This document shows positions 14,407 through 29,480 of a DNA stretch of 64,000 bases, in pieces. The first letter of the stretch is position 1. The number at the start of each line of letters is the position of its first letter. Source of the stretch: Serratia sp. FDAARGOS_506 (GTDB lineage Bacteria > Pseudomonadota > Gammaproteobacteria > Enterobacterales > Enterobacteriaceae); NCBI RefSeq assembly GCF_003812745.1, contig NZ_CP033831.1, positions 1,736,001 through 1,800,000 on the forward strand, given 5' to 3'. Below the pieces are notes generated by a model. The model saw nothing but the letters and a program-made list of their open reading frames with translations, ran no database searches and had not been told where the DNA came from. The translations under genes were made by a program, and so were the position numbers.

Positions 14407-15858
14407 ATGCATTTTCGCGCCATAACCCGTATCGTTGGTCTGCTGGTCATCCTGTTCTCCGGGACGATGTTTATTCCCGGCCTGGTGGCATTGATTTACC
14501 GCGATGGGGCGGGGCGCGCGTTCAGCCAAACCTTCTTCGTGGCGCTGACTATCGGCCTGATGCTGTGGTGGCCGAACCGCAAACAGAAACACGAGCTGAA
14601 GCCGCGTGAAGGTTTTCTGATCGTCGTGTTGTTCTGGACCGTGCTGGGCAGCGTCGGGGCATTGCCGTTCCTGTTTGCTGAGCGGCCTAACTTGTCGCTG
14701 ACCGACGCTTTCTTTGAATCCTTCTCGGGGCTGACGACTACCGGTGCGACGACGCTGGTGGGGTTGGATTCGTTGCCGAAGGCCATTCTGTTCTATCGCC
14801 AAATGCTGCAGTGGATGGGCGGCATGGGGATCATCGTGTTGGCGGTGGCGATACTGCCGATACTCGGCGTCGGTGGCATGCAGCTGTATCGGGCGGAAAT
14901 GCCCGGACCGCTGAAAGATAACAAGATGCGTCCACGTATCGCCGAAACCGCCAAAACCCTGTGGCTGATCTATGTGTTACTGACCGTCGCCTGTGCGCTG
15001 GCGCTTTGGGGCGCCGGGATGTCGGTATTCGACGCTATCGGCCACAGTTTCTCGACCATCGCCATCGGCGGTTTTTCTACTCACGACGCCAGTATCGGTT
15101 ATTACGCCAGTCCGACCATCAACACCATCATCGCCGTGTTCCTGCTGATTTCGGGCTGTAACTACGGCCTGCACTTCGCTTTGCTAAGTGGCCGCAGTTT
15201 GAAGGTGTATGGGCGCGATCCTGAATTCCGCATGTTCATCTTCGTTCAGTTGACGCTGGTGGTGGTGTGCACGTTGGTGCTATGGGGACATGGCGTTTAT
15301 AAGAGCGGTATGGAAACGCTCAACCAGGCGTTCTTTCAGGTGGTATCGATGGCGACCACGGCCGGTTTTACGACCGACAGCATCGCCAAGTGGCCGCTGT
15401 TTCTGCCGATGCTGTTGCTGTGCTCGGCGTTCATCGGTGGCTGCGCCGGCTCGACCGGCGGCGGCTTGAAAGTGATTCGCATCCTGCTGTTGTACCTGCA
15501 GGGCTCGCGCGAGTTGAAAAGGCTGGTGCACCCCAACGCGGTCTATACCATCAAATTGGGCAACCGCGCGCTGCCGGAACGCATTCTGGAAGCGGTGTGG
15601 GGATTCTTCTCTGCCTATGCGCTGGTGTTTATCGTCAGTATGCTTGCGATCATTGCGACCGGCGTTGACGACTTTTCCGCGTTTGCCGCAGTAACGGCAA
15701 CGCTCAATAACCTTGGCCCAGGTCTGGGCGTGGTGGCGGATAACTTCACCACGATGCCGGCGGCGGCCAAGTGGATCCTGGTGGTGACGATGCTGTTCGG
15801 GCGCCTGGAAGTGTTTACATTGCTGGTGCTGTTCACGCCAACGTTCTGGCGTGAGTGA
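14407..15858 (+). CDS. trkH: Trk potassium uptake channel TrkH
   Basis: TrkH is the membrane channel of the Trk potassium uptake system and works with the NAD-binding subunit TrkA. Its 483 residues match the E. coli protein. The sequence shows four M1-P-M2-type repeats, with selectivity-filter glycines in TTTGATTLVG, STIAIGGFSTHD, TTAGFTTDS and LNNLGPGLG. FIGGCAGSTGGGLKVIR, the intramembrane loop region that gates the pore, is intact. hemG lies 21 bases downstream, as in E. coli. Confidence 0.98.
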   Translation: MHFRAITRIVGLLVILFSGTMFIPGLVALIYRDGAGRAFSQTFFVALTIGLMLWWPNRKQKHELKPREGFLIVVLFWTVLGSVGALPFLFAERPNLSLTDAFFESFSGLTTTGATTLVGLDSLPKAILFYRQMLQWMGGMGIIVLAVAILPILGVGGMQLYRAEMPGPLKDNKMRPRIAETAKTLWLIYVLLTVACALALWGAGMSVFDAIGHSFSTIAIGGFSTHDASIGYYASPTINTIIAVFLLISGCNYGLHFALLSGRSLKVYGRDPEFRMFIFVQLTLVVVCTLVLWGHGVYKSGMETLNQAFFQVVSMATTAGFTTDSIAKWPLFLPMLLLCSAFIGGCAGSTGGGLKVIRILLLYLQGSRELKRLVHPNAVYTIKLGNRALPERILEAVWGFFSAYALVFIVSMLAIIATGVDDFSAFAAVTATLNNLGPGLGVVADNFTTMPAAAKWILVVTMLFGRLEVFTLLVLFTPTFWRE

Positions 15859-15879
15859 GCCTGATATAAGGAGTATGCC

Positions 15880-16413
15880 ATGAAGGCATTGATACTTTAT
15901 TCGAGCCGTGACGGGCAAACACGTGCTATCGCTTCTTATATAGCAAGCAAGTTGCAGGACACACTGCGTTGTGAGGTGATAGATCTGTTGCAGGCGGAAC
16001 AGGTCGACCTTAGTCAGTATCAGCAGGTGATGATCGGCGCTTCTATCCGTTACGGGCACTTTAACCCGGTGCTGGATAAATTCGTCAAGCGCCATGCAGA
16101 GCAACTGAATCGAATGCCGAGCGCGTTCTTTGCCGTGAACCTGACCGCGCGTAAACCGGAAAAGCGCTCGCCGCAAACCAACGCTTATACCCGCAAGTTC
16201 CTGCTGGCGTCGCCGTGGCAGCCAAAACAGTGCGCGGTGTTTGCCGGCGCATTGCGTTATCCTCGCTATCGCTGGTTCGATCGCATCATGATTCAATTTA
16301 TTATGCGTATGACGGGCGGTGAAACGGATACCAGTAAGGAAGTAGAGTACACAGATTGGCAGCAGGTTGATCGTTTCGCCCAGGAATTTAGCCAGATCCA
16401 GTACGAAAAGTGA
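15880..16413 (+). CDS. hemG: Menaquinone-dependent protoporphyrinogen IX dehydrogenase
   Basis: HemG oxidises protoporphyrinogen IX to protoporphyrin IX in haem synthesis and passes electrons to the quinone pool. It is a long-chain flavodoxin-like protein of 177 residues. The FMN phosphate loop is in [12 protein letters not shown] at the N terminus, and [13 protein letters not shown] and [13 protein letters not shown] are further flavin and insertion regions typical of HemG. The start has AAGGAG upstream. It is the last protein gene before the rRNA operon; E. coli has the same hemG-rrnA junction. Confidence 0.96.
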   Translation: MKALILYSSRDGQTRAIASYIASKLQDTLRCEVIDLLQAEQVDLSQYQQVMIGASIRYGHFNPVLDKFVKRHAEQLNRMPSAFFAVNLTARKPEKRSPQTNAYTRKFLLASPWQPKQCAVFAGALRYPRYRWFDRIMIQFIMRMTGGETDTSKEVEYTDWQQVDRFAQEFSQIQYEK

Positions 16414-16415
16414 CA

Positions 16416-16440
16416 AAAACGCGGGTTTGGCCAGCGTTTT
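16416..16440 (+). terminator. Weak hairpin after hemG
   Basis: AAAACGC and GCGTTTT form a seven-base stem two bases after the hemG stop, with a modest T-tract built into the stem. It may separate hemG transcription from the rRNA promoter. Confidence 0.4.
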
Positions 16441-16482
16441 GCCGAAAAAATCCGCGCTTGAAAAGTTTTTTGCATTTAGGGG

Positions 16483-16510
16483 TTGCGGCCCGCCGAGAAC
16501 TCCCTATAAT
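16483..16510 (+). promoter_or_regulatory. rRNA operon 1 promoter P1
   Basis: TTGCGG (16483-16488), a 16-base spacer and TATAAT (16505-16510) are followed by the GC-rich discriminator GCGCC. This matches enteric rrn P1 promoters, which are controlled by ppGpp/DksA and initiating NTP. The A/T-rich run at about 16445-16475 is placed as an UP element. Confidence 0.92.
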
Positions 16511-16579
16511 GCGCCTCCACTGACCGGGAACAACGACTGAAAAGCCGCCGGGTCAGCGAGAGGAAAGCGAAATAAACGC

Positions 16580-16607
16580 TTGACTCTCCGGGTGAAAAGC
16601 GTAATAT
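16580..16607 (+). promoter_or_regulatory. rRNA operon 1 promoter P2
   Basis: TTGACT, a 16-base spacer and TAATAT give a good sigma-70 promoter about 100 bases after P1, as in E. coli rrn P2. Confidence 0.88.
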
Positions 16608-16617
16608 ACGCCACCTC

Positions 16618-16812
16618 GAGTTAGCAAGCGAAAGCGCCTAACTCACTGCTCTTTAACAATTTATCAGACAATCTGTGTGGGCACTCCACAAGACGATATC
16701 CAGCATCTTCGGATGCAAAAAAATATCAAGTCTTGAAGAGTGACTAACTGAAGTAAAATTCATGCAGTAAATCTTTGAGCATCGCTTCTCGAGTGGAAGC
16801 AAATCAAGCTTT
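16618..16812 (+). ncRNA. 16S leader with boxB/boxA antitermination signals (operon 1)
   Basis: A GAGTTAG...CTAACTC hairpin (boxB-like) is followed by boxA TGCTCTTTAACAA at 16647-16659, the Nus-factor loading site for rRNA antitermination. ATCAGACAATCTGTGTG at 16663-16679 is exactly complementary to 18383-18399 after 16S. The pair forms the 17-bp base of the RNase III processing stem. Confidence 0.85.
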
Positions 16813-18353
<1,541 letters not shown>

Positions 18354-18756
18354 CCTAAAGATATTGATTCGAGTGGCGTGCTCACACAGATTGTCTGATG
18401 AAAAAGTAACGAGCAAAAGCGTCATAAAAGTACGGTGTCGTGTCCCCTTCGTCTAGAGGCCTAGGACACCGCCCTTTCACGGCGGTAACAGGGGTTCGAA
18501 TCCCCTAGGGGACGCCAAGCTTCCGACCCACCCGGTGAAAGCGGCGGTCCTCAGTATCTGACGATACACCATATCTTAAAGATGACTTTCGAGTCATGTT
18601 TAAGATATTGCTCTTTAACAATCTGGAACAAGCTGAAAATTGAAACATGACGGCTGAAATTTGTCCCTCCGTAGATGTACTGGGATAAAGAGTAACCTGT
18701 CATAGAGTCTCTCAAATGTTTGCAGCGCGAACGATGGAAACATCTTCGGGTTGTGA
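18354..18756 (+). other. 16S-23S internal spacer (operon 1)
   Basis: The 403-base spacer contains the 16S half of the RNase III stem (18383-18399), one tRNA-Glu gene, and a second boxA (TGCTCTTTAACAA, 18609-18621) before 23S. From there on it is nearly identical to the spacer of the second operon. Around the tRNA the two spacers are unrelated. Confidence 0.85.
18442..18517 (+). tRNA. gltT: tRNA-Glu (anticodon TTC)
   Basis: The 76-base gene has an encoded CCA end, a GTCCCCT/AGGGGAC acceptor stem and anticodon TTC inside CCCTTTCAC. It matches the E. coli rRNA-operon tRNA-Glu almost base for base. The gene symbol is by analogy with rrnB of E. coli, whose right flank is shared here. Confidence 0.97.
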
Positions 18757-21663
<2,907 letters not shown>

Positions 21664-21767
21664 ACAACACCGAAGGTGTTTTGGTGAGACCAGGACAATA
21701 TTCAGCTTGTTTACAGATTGGTTCTGATGGCTTCATGAGAGTGAAGCGGTTGGAATGAAACAGAATT

Positions 21768-21887
21768 TGCCTGGCGGCAATAGCGCGGTGGTCCCACCTG
21801 ACCCCATGCCGAACTCAGAAGTGAAACGCCGTAGCGCCGATGGTAGTGTGGGGTCTCCCCATGCGAGAGTAGGACACTGCCAGGCAT
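21768..21887 (+). rRNA. rrf: 5S ribosomal RNA (operon 1)
   Basis: The 120-base gene starts TGCCTGGCGGC and ends GCCAGGCAT, which pair to form helix I. It carries the conserved CCCACCTGACCCCATGCCGA loop. It is 104 bases after 23S. Confidence 0.98.
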
Positions 21888-21900
21888 CAAATAAAGCCGA

Positions 21901-21930
21901 AAGCCCTGAACTGACGTTCGGGGCTTTTTG
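21901..21930 (+). terminator. rRNA operon 1 terminator
   Basis: AAGCCCTGAA pairs with TTCGGGGCTT around a six-base loop and runs into TTTTTG, the usual T1-type terminator after 5S. Confidence 0.9.
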
Positions 21931-22262
21931 CTATGCGTAAAATAAACTTCCTGACAATATTTATTGCTTAAAAAAGTAACTTTTTTGACACGTGCTGCTT
22001 ATTTTCATAAGAATGCATAATGATTTTGGTCAGAGAAATAGTCAGCTCAATATATAAATCATAGCTCCAGATTATTATTTAAATAATAAAAATGTCTATT
22101 TATTAGGATGTTGATGAGAATTATCCGGTTATGTCAAAGATAAATCTTAATTCTTAAATGTATTACTCGATAAATTTCACGTTAATTAAAACAAATATTA
22201 GCTAGACGCCTCGAATCGAGTAGACTAGGCAAAAGATTATTTCCGTATAGGTACTGAACGTT
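21931..22262. other. A+T-rich gap between rRNA operon 1 and murB
   Basis: This 332-base gap is strikingly A+T-rich compared with its surroundings. It contains an 18-base perfect palindrome (TTATTATTTAAATAATAA, 22072-22089) and CTCGAATCGAG just before murB. The murB promoter must lie at its right end. No small gene with a credible ribosome-binding site was found. The low GC could reflect H-NS or FIS binding, or a scar of past recombination at the rRNA locus. Confidence 0.6.
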
Positions 22263-23300
22263 ATGTCTACTGAAAGCGCGTCTTTAAAAAACCACAATAC
22301 GTTTGCGCTCCCGGTCAACGCAGCGCACCTGATCATGGCCGATAGAATTGAGCTGATGCTCAAGGTTTGGCAACAAACGCGCAAGCGTCAGGAACCGCTG
22401 CTGATTCTCGGTGAAGGTAGCAACGTGCTGTTCCTGGAAGATTTTTCGGGCACGATAATGGTGAATCAGCTAAAGGGTATCGACGTTCGGGAAGATAGCG
22501 ATGCTTGGTATTTGCACGTCAGCTCCGGTGAGAATTGGCACGATCTGGTGCAATATACGCTGCAGGCCGGGATTTGCGGGCTGGAGAACCTGGCGCTAAT
22601 TCCAGGATTGGCCGGCTCCGCGCCTATCCAGAACATTGGCGCCTACGGCGTCGAATTGAAAGACGTCTGCGAGTATGTCGACCTGTTGGACTTCTCTACC
22701 GGCGCCATCGATCGCATTCCGGCTGCCGAGTGTGGTTTCGGCTATCGGGAAAGTATTTTCAAACACCGTTTCCAAACCGGACATGTCATTGTCGGGCTGG
22801 GTCTGCGTCTCAATAAACAGTGGCGCCCTAAATTGAGCTACGGCGATCTGACCAAGCTGGATCCCGCCACGGTGACGCCGCTTCAGGTATTTGAATCCGT
22901 ATGCGCCATGCGCCGCAGCAAGCTGCCCGATCCGCGTGAAACCGGCAATGCCGGCAGCTTCTTCAAGAATCCGCTGGTGAACGCAGAGAAAGCCGCAGGA
23001 CTCATCGCCAAATATCCCGGCATGCCGCATTATCCACAGCAGGATGGCCAGGTGAAGCTGGCCGCCGGCTGGCTTATCGATCAATGCGAATTGAAAGGAT
23101 ATCGTATCGGTGGTGCAGCGGTACACCGCCAGCAGGCGCTGGTGCTGGTGAACATCGACAACGCCCACAGCCAAGATGTGGTAGCGCTGGCGCGCCACGT
23201 ACGCAAGACGGTGGCCGATAAATTCGGCGTCTGGCTGGAGCCTGAGGTGCGTTTTATTGGCGCGACCGGTGAGCTGAATGCCGTGGCGGTGCTGTCATGA
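22263..23300 (+). CDS. murB: UDP-N-acetylenolpyruvoylglucosamine reductase
   Basis: MurB is the FAD enzyme that reduces UDP-GlcNAc-enolpyruvate to UDP-MurNAc in cytoplasmic peptidoglycan precursor synthesis. The 345 residues are of the type I (E. coli-like) form. GEGSNVLF (50-57), [17 protein letters not shown] (about 113-129), [11 protein letters not shown] and [10 protein letters not shown] (228-237, with the proton-donor S232) are conserved. The last four bases (ATGA) overlap the birA start, so murB and birA are translationally coupled. Confidence 0.98.
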   Translation: MSTESASLKNHNTFALPVNAAHLIMADRIELMLKVWQQTRKRQEPLLILGEGSNVLFLEDFSGTIMVNQLKGIDVREDSDAWYLHVSSGENWHDLVQYTLQAGICGLENLALIPGLAGSAPIQNIGAYGVELKDVCEYVDLLDFSTGAIDRIPAAECGFGYRESIFKHRFQTGHVIVGLGLRLNKQWRPKLSYGDLTKLDPATVTPLQVFESVCAMRRSKLPDPRETGNAGSFFKNPLVNAEKAAGLIAKYPGMPHYPQQDGQVKLAAGWLIDQCELKGYRIGGAAVHRQQALVLVNIDNAHSQDVVALARHVRKTVADKFGVWLEPEVRFIGATGELNAVAVLS

Positions 23301-24259
23301 AAGATACCAAGGTGCCGCTAAAACTGATCGCATTGCTGGCCGATGGCGAATTCCATTCCGGGGAACACCTCGGTGAGTCACTCGGCATGAGCCGTGCTGC
23401 GATTAATAAGCATATTCAAACCATTCGCGAGTGGGGTCTGGATGTCTTTACCGTGCCTGGCAAAGGTTACAGCCTGCCTGGTGCCATCCAGTTGTTGGAA
23501 GCCGAGCGCATCCTCAGCCTGCTGGAAGACAAGCGTGTAAGCGTGTTGCCGGTGGTTGATTCCACCAACCAATACTTGCTGGACCGCATCGCCGAATTGC
23601 ACTCCGGTGACGCCTGCGTCGCTGAATACCAACAGGCGGGGCGAGGGCGCCGAGGGCGGCAGTGGATCTCGCCATTCGGCGCTAATTTATACCTGTCGAT
23701 GTTCTGGCGGTTAGAGCAAGGTCCGGCTGCGGCCATGGGGCTCAGCCTGGTGATTGGTATGGTGATGGCGGAAGTTCTGCAGCGTCTTGGGGCGGCGGAC
23801 GTTCGCGTTAAGTGGCCTAACGATCTTTATCTGAACGATCGCAAACTGGCGGGGATCCTGGTCGAATTGACAGGAAAAACCGGCGATGCGGCTCAGCTTG
23901 TTATCGGTGCCGGCATCAACCTGGCGATGCGGGATACTAACGCCAGTGCCATTACCCAGGGTTGGATTAACCTGCAGGAAGCGGGAATTCAGATTGATCG
24001 CAATGAGCTGGCGGCAACCCTGCTCAATGAACTGCGTCAGTCGTTGAAACAGTTTGAGATAGATGGACTAGCGCCATTTATCGGTCGCTGGCGTGCCCTG
24101 GATAACTTCATCGACAGGCCGGTCAAGCTGCTGATTGGCGAACGGCAAATTGTGGGCATCGCCCGTGGTATCGACTCGCAGGGCGCACTGCTGCTGGAAC
24201 AAGATGGGGAGATAAAACCCTTCATCGGTGGGGAAATATCGCTGCGCAGCGCGGAATAG
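23297..24259 (+). CDS. birA: Biotin-protein ligase and biotin operon repressor
   Basis: BirA attaches biotin to the biotin carboxyl carrier protein, and as biotinyl-AMP-bound dimer represses the bio operon. The 320 residues begin with a winged helix-turn-helix (about 1-60, [16 protein letters not shown] as recognition region). The ligase domain follows with GRGRRGRQW (115-123, biotinyl-AMP loop) and [19 protein letters not shown]-terminal SH3-like domain ends the protein. The DNA-binding domain is present, so this is the bifunctional type. A strong terminator follows 10 bases after the stop. Confidence 0.98.
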   Translation: MKDTKVPLKLIALLADGEFHSGEHLGESLGMSRAAINKHIQTIREWGLDVFTVPGKGYSLPGAIQLLEAERILSLLEDKRVSVLPVVDSTNQYLLDRIAELHSGDACVAEYQQAGRGRRGRQWISPFGANLYLSMFWRLEQGPAAAMGLSLVIGMVMAEVLQRLGAADVRVKWPNDLYLNDRKLAGILVELTGKTGDAAQLVIGAGINLAMRDTNASAITQGWINLQEAGIQIDRNELAATLLNELRQSLKQFEIDGLAPFIGRWRALDNFIDRPVKLLIGERQIVGIARGIDSQGALLLEQDGEIKPFIGGEISLRSAE

Positions 24260-24269
24260 TCAGAAAAGT

Positions 24270-24291
24270 AAGGGGACGATAACGTCCCCTT
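24270..24291. terminator. Bidirectional terminator between birA and coaA
   Basis: AAGGGGACG and CGTCCCCTT form a nine-base perfect stem with an ATAA loop. The two convergent genes share it; T-tracts are short on both sides. Confidence 0.75.
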
Positions 24292-24306
24292 AATCGATCG
24301 GTAGCT

Positions 24307-25257
24307 CTACTTTCTTAAACGCACGCTTTCAACGGCGTGGTTAGCACTTTTGGTCATGATCAGGCTGGCACGTTCGCGTGTAGGCAGTATATTCTGCTGT
24401 AGATTCAACCCGTTAATTTCATTCCATAATTGTGTAGCGATATTAATCGCTTCCGGTTCCGGCAATTTTGAATAGTTATGGAAATAAGAGTCGGGATTGG
24501 AAAATGCGCCCTGACGGAATTTCAGGAAGCGATTGATATACCAACTTTGCAATAGCGTTTCCGGGGCATCGACATATATAGAGAAGTCGACAAAATCGGA
24601 AACGAATACGCGATGCGGATCGTGAGGATAATCCATGCCGCTTTGCAATACGTTAAGCCCTTCCAGGATCAGAATATCCGGCTGCTCTATGACTTTATTG
24701 CCTTCGGGCACAACATCATAGATCAAATGAGAATAAACCGGGGCGGTGACGCGTTTGGCGCCGGATTTTACTTCCGACACGAATTTCACCAGGCTATGCA
24801 TATCGTAAGACTGCGGAAAGCCTTTTTTCTTCATCAGGCCGCGTTCGTTCAGCACCTTATTAGGATGCAAGAAACCGTCGGTCGTGATCAGCTCAACGCT
24901 GCGGTGTTCCGGCCAGCGGCTCAGCAGCGCCTGCAACAAGCGCGCTGTTGTGCTCTTTCCGACAGCTACGCTGCCGGCGATGCCGATGACATAGGGAATT
25001 TTCTGCCCGTCAGTACCGAGAAATTGCTCCAGTACCGCCTGCCGACGCAGGTTGGAGCTGATATAGAAGTTCAGCAGTCGTGACAGCGGCAGATAAATCT
25101 GCGCAACTTCTTCCAACGAGAGATCTTCGTTAATCCCTTTCAGTTTAACGATCTCTTCTTCCGACAACGTCAGCGGCACCGAATCTCTCAACGCAGCCCA
25201 TTGGGTACGATCGAACTGTAGGTAGGGCGTTGCTAAAGATTGATCTCTTTTTATCAT
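24307..25257 (-). CDS. coaA: Pantothenate kinase, type I
   Basis: CoaA phosphorylates pantothenate, the controlling step of coenzyme A synthesis, and is inhibited by CoA. The 316 residues equal the E. coli protein. The P-loop [12 protein letters not shown] (92-103), [24 protein letters not shown] and the pantothenate-contact region [12 protein letters not shown] are present. It is convergent with birA, as in E. coli. The next gene upstream on the same strand is a GNAT gene 218 bases away. Confidence 0.98.
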   Translation of the reverse strand: MIKRDQSLATPYLQFDRTQWAALRDSVPLTLSEEEIVKLKGINEDLSLEEVAQIYLPLSRLLNFYISSNLRRQAVLEQFLGTDGQKIPYVIGIAGSVAVGKSTTARLLQALLSRWPEHRSVELITTDGFLHPNKVLNERGLMKKKGFPQSYDMHSLVKFVSEVKSGAKRVTAPVYSHLIYDVVPEGNKVIEQPDILILEGLNVLQSGMDYPHDPHRVFVSDFVDFSIYVDAPETLLQSWYINRFLKFRQGAFSNPDSYFHNYSKLPEPEAINIATQLWNEINGLNLQQNILPTRERASLIMTKSANHAVESVRLRK

Positions 25258-25475
25258 AAGCCAAGTTCTGCCTGTTAACGCAGGTTGGGAAAGGCGCCGG
25301 ACGCCAGCTCCAGAGAATAAACAAGCTGCATATTATAGACAGCTTCGTTTTTGGCGTAGACTTTTTTCGCAAAAGTTGTCGACAGGCAGCAGTTTATGTC
25401 AATTGTGCGAAGCGGCGCGCAGTTGATAAAGCGGGGTTGCAAGGCGGTATCATCGGGCTGGATACCGCCTGGAGG

Positions 25476-26024
25476 CTAGCTGGCGATGGCGCGTGAAGGT
25501 TGGTTCACGGTGAACAGGCGTTTGTAATAAATAACGGTCGGATGGTAATGGCCATCGGGCCCCGCCGCATAATCCGGTAGTTCGCCCAAACAGCGATAGC
25601 CCAGGCTGCGATAAAGCGCTTCTGCCGCCGAGCCGGCCTGGGTATCCAGGTACAATAGCCCGCGCTGTTGTTGCAGTGCCGCGTGCTCCAGCGCCTTCAT
25701 CAGCGTTTGGCCTACGCCGTTCCGGCGAGCGCGGCTATGCACCAGCAGCTTCACTATCTCCGCACGATTACGGCCGTTCGGCTTCTGGCAGAGCTCGAGT
25801 TGCACGGTGCCAACGACACCGCGCTCGTCACGGGCAATCCACAGCAACAGTTCACCTTTGGCCAAGGCTGGTCGCAGACTGTGAAAGTAGCTTTCGGCGT
25901 CTTCGTGAGGGATTAAGGTATCGTAACCGACAGAAGCGCCGTGCGTGACGGCATCGGTCAACAGGCGAGCCAATTCATCGCGGTAAATCGGCAGAGTAGC
26001 GGCGTTGATAGACACTATTTTCAT
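25476..26024 (-). CDS. GNAT-family N-acetyltransferase, substrate unknown
   Basis: The 182-residue protein has the GNAT fold order. The acetyl-CoA motif A is VKLLVHSRARRNGVGQTLMK (91-110, with the pyrophosphate loop R101-N-G-V-G105). GLLYLDTQAGSAAEALYRSLGY (motif B) and a C-terminal YKRLF follow. A perfect AGGAGG lies before the ATG. It resembles small-molecule or antibiotic acetyltransferases, but no substrate can be read from the sequence. E. coli has no such gene between coaA and the thrU tRNA cluster. Identity as GNAT is secure; function is not. Confidence 0.85.
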   Translation of the reverse strand: MKIVSINAATLPIYRDELARLLTDAVTHGASVGYDTLIPHEDAESYFHSLRPALAKGELLLWIARDERGVVGTVQLELCQKPNGRNRAEIVKLLVHSRARRNGVGQTLMKALEHAALQQQRGLLYLDTQAGSAAEALYRSLGYRCLGELPDYAAGPDGHYHPTVIYYKRLFTVNQPSRAIAS

Positions 26025-26421
26025 CGGTCATTCCTCCTGGGCTGGGGGTAATGAAGAGAAGCAATAACTGCGCCACAGCCGCGAAAGGCATGGCGACGGC
26101 GAACGAGGGGAGGGATCAGTGTAGCCCACGCCGCAGGCCGGGGCAGATATCCCCTTTTTGGTGCATTGATCCCGCTCACAGTTTACCGCCGCGGGTTAAG
26201 TGTTTTGAGAAGCCCGACACGGAGAAAGCAGCGCTCAAGGCTTGCAAAAAGTGGATAAAATTGTAGAGAATGATTGCCGCGAGTGATGAATGTTTGCACG
26301 CCGCAGGCTGCGAATTGCATGACAGCATGCAAAATTGACTGATTTATGAGCGAAAGTGCGCGTAAAGCAATTTTTTTGTTGCATAGGTCGCCCGCTCTAC
26401 CTAGAATGCGCTGCACTTGAT
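26025..26421. other. Gap before the tRNA-tuf operon
   Basis: This 397-base gap separates the divergent GNAT gene from the tRNA-tuf operon. It has a weak hairpin with T-tract at 26140-26160 on the + strand, with no gene to terminate, and the tRNA operon promoter at its right end. The A/T-rich stretch at about 26365-26378 lies where UP or FIS sites would be expected for a stable-RNA promoter. No credible small gene was seen. Confidence 0.55.
26379..26407 (+). promoter_or_regulatory. Promoter of the thrU-tyrU-glyT-thrT-tuf operon
   Basis: TTGCAT (26379-26384), a 17-base spacer and TAGAAT (26402-26407) are followed by a GC-rich GCGC discriminator typical of stringently controlled promoters. The first tRNA begins 15 bases later. 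Confidence 0.85.
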
Positions 26422-26497
<76 letters not shown>

Positions 26498-26522
26498 TTC
26501 AAGTCACAAGTAGTTAAAATCT

Positions 26523-26607
<85 letters not shown>

Positions 26608-26805
26608 AATCTTGCCTTCGGCGATTAACTGAGATGCGATAAATACCGCAACGGTTGATGGCGGGAGGAGAGGGCGAAAGCCTTCGACAAGGTTCGAGCT
26701 GTGCAGCGCAAGGCGCAGCCGGCCCGAAGGATGCGAGCCGAGTGATGAACAATCCTGCTCCATCTCAAAATTCTACAGAAAAATCAGGTAGCCGAGTTCC
26801 AGGAT
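26608..26805 (+). other. Long spacer between tRNA-Tyr and tRNA-Gly
   Basis: The 198-base spacer is far longer than the other gaps in this cluster (25 and 6 bases). It contains CTTCGACAAGGTTCGAGCTG, which recalls a variable arm plus T-arm (GGTTCGA), and several short GC-rich repeats. It could be the remnant of a decayed tRNA or of a duplication of tyrU. No intact tRNA can be folded from it by eye. Confidence 0.4.
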
Positions 26806-26880
<75 letters not shown>

Positions 26881-26886
26881 AGATGT

Positions 26887-26962
26887 GCTGATATAGCTCA
26901 GTTGGTAGAGCGCACCCTTGGTAAGGGTGAGGTCGGCAGTTCGAATCTGCCTATCAGCACCA
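26887..26962 (+). tRNA. thrT: tRNA-Thr (anticodon GGT)
   Basis: The 76-base gene is six bases after tRNA-Gly. Anticodon GGT is in CCTTGGTAAGG and the CCA is encoded. It corresponds to E. coli thrT and is followed by the tuf leader. Confidence 0.97.
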
Positions 26963-27035
26963 CTTCTTAATTTCTCGCCCCCTGATTTTCTTTCTGTTCT
27001 GGATTCAACGAGCAAATGCTTGGTTGATGTGGTGA

Positions 27036-28256
<1,221 letters not shown>

Positions 28257-28286
28257 TCGCTGATAAAGTTTGACGCGACACGCGGT

Positions 28287-28313
28287 AAAAGGGCATCATT
28301 TGATGCCCTTTTT
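28287..28313 (+). terminator. Terminator after tufB
   Basis: AAAAGGGCATCA, two bases and TGATGCCCTTTTT make a strong intrinsic terminator 31 bases after the stop. Confidence 0.9.
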
Positions 28314-28455
28314 CTACGCTGTGAACTAGAACCTATCTCATCAGCGATTTTGCAGTCATAATCATTGGTGAGATGGGCTCTTAAACCGTATTGACTGAAA
28401 TACGTCATAGCGTAAAACACCGGGATATTGCTAACGCGGTATCCGATCGGTTTGG

Positions 28456-28478
28456 TTTGCCTCGCAATGCGAGGCAAA
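28456..28478 (+). other. Perfect hairpin in the secE leader
   Basis: TTTGCCTCGC and GCGAGGCAAA form a ten-base perfect stem with an AAT loop, 39 bases before the secE start. The following GTTGTTTGTTCT is T-rich but interrupted. It may be an attenuator or processing site in the secE-nusG leader, or a mimic of a terminator. Confidence 0.55.
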
Positions 28479-28516
28479 GTTGTTTGTTCTGAATCATCAT
28501 TGTGACAGGTTGGTTT

Positions 28517-28900
28517 ATGAGTGCGAATACCGAGGCTCAAGGGAGCGGACGCGGCCTGGAAGCGGCAAAGTGGTTGATCGTCGCCGTTCTGTTGGTTGTG
28601 GCTATTGTCGGTAACTATTACTACCGTGATTTAAGCCTGCCATTGCGCGCGCTGGCAGTTGTGCTGATCATCGCCGTTGCAGGTGCAGTGGCTCTGATGA
28701 CCACCAAAGGCAAAGCCACCGTTGCGTTTGCCCGCGAAGCGCGTACCGAAGTACGTAAAGTGATTTGGCCAACTCGTCAGGAAACGCTACACACCACGTT
28801 GATCGTTGCCGCGGTAACCGCCGTGATGTCACTGATTCTGTGGGGGCTGGATGGTATTCTGGTCCGTCTGGTGTCGTTTATTACTGGCCTGAGGTTCTAA
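28517..28900 (+). CDS. secE: Protein translocase subunit SecE
   Basis: SecE clamps SecY in the SecYEG channel. The 127 residues starting [15 protein letters not shown] equal E. coli SecE; an in-frame upstream codon at 28502 would add five residues not found in the family. Three membrane helices are visible (about 19-36, 45-63, 93-111). They flank the essential amphipathic region [19 protein letters not shown]. nusG begins two bases after its stop codon. Confidence 0.98.
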   Translation: MSANTEAQGSGRGLEAAKWLIVAVLLVVAIVGNYYYRDLSLPLRALAVVLIIAVAGAVALMTTKGKATVAFAREARTEVRKVIWPTRQETLHTTLIVAAVTAVMSLILWGLDGILVRLVSFITGLRF

Positions 28901-28901
28901 A

Positions 28902-29447
28902 ATGTCTGAAGCTCCAAAAAAACGTTGGTACGTCGTTCAGGCGTTTTCCGGTTTTGAAGGTCGCGTAGCACAATCGCTGCGTGAACACATCAAACTGCAC
29001 GATATGGAAGAGCTGTTCGGCGAAGTGATGGTGCCTACGGAAGAAGTGGTTGAAATCCGTGGTGGCCAGCGTCGCAAGAGCGAGCGTAAGTTCTTCCCTG
29101 GCTACGTGCTGGTACAGATGGTGATGAATGACGCCAGCTGGCACCTGGTGCGCAGCGTACCGCGCGTCATGGGGTTCATCGGCGGTACGTCTGACCGTCC
29201 TGCGCCAATCAGCGATAAAGAAGTGGATGCGATCATGAACCGCCTGCAGCAGGTTGGTGACAAGCCGCGTCCGAAAACGCTATTCGAACCGGGCGAGCTG
29301 GTGCGCGTCAACGACGGCCCGTTTGCCGATTTCAACGGCGTGGTCGAAGAAGTCGATTACGAGAAGAGCCGCCTGAAAGTTTCCGTTTCCATCTTTGGTC
29401 GTGCAACGCCGGTGGAACTGGACTTCAGCCAGGTTGAGAAAGGCTGA
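28902..29447 (+). CDS. nusG: Transcription termination/antitermination factor NusG
   Basis: NusG binds RNA polymerase through its N-terminal NGN domain and recruits Rho or ribosomal protein S10 through its C-terminal KOW domain. The 181 residues equal E. coli Nus[21 protein letters not shown] starts the NGN domain, and [21 protein letters not shown] is the KOW motif at about 127-147. It is co-transcribed with secE and followed by a terminator. RfaH (4663-5151) is its specialised paralogue in the same window. Confidence 0.98.
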   Translation: MSEAPKKRWYVVQAFSGFEGRVAQSLREHIKLHDMEELFGEVMVPTEEVVEIRGGQRRKSERKFFPGYVLVQMVMNDASWHLVRSVPRVMGFIGGTSDRPAPISDKEVDAIMNRLQQVGDKPRPKTLFEPGELVRVNDGPFADFNGVVEEVDYEKSRLKVSVSIFGRATPVELDFSQVEKG

Positions 29448-29480
29448 TCGAATAATCAGCAATGAGCGGCGCGTTGCCGC

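Noticed and set aside
26140..26160. Terminator-like GGGG-CCCC hairpin with T-tract in the gap before the tRNA cluster
   Set aside because: Short stem and no plus-strand gene upstream to terminate.
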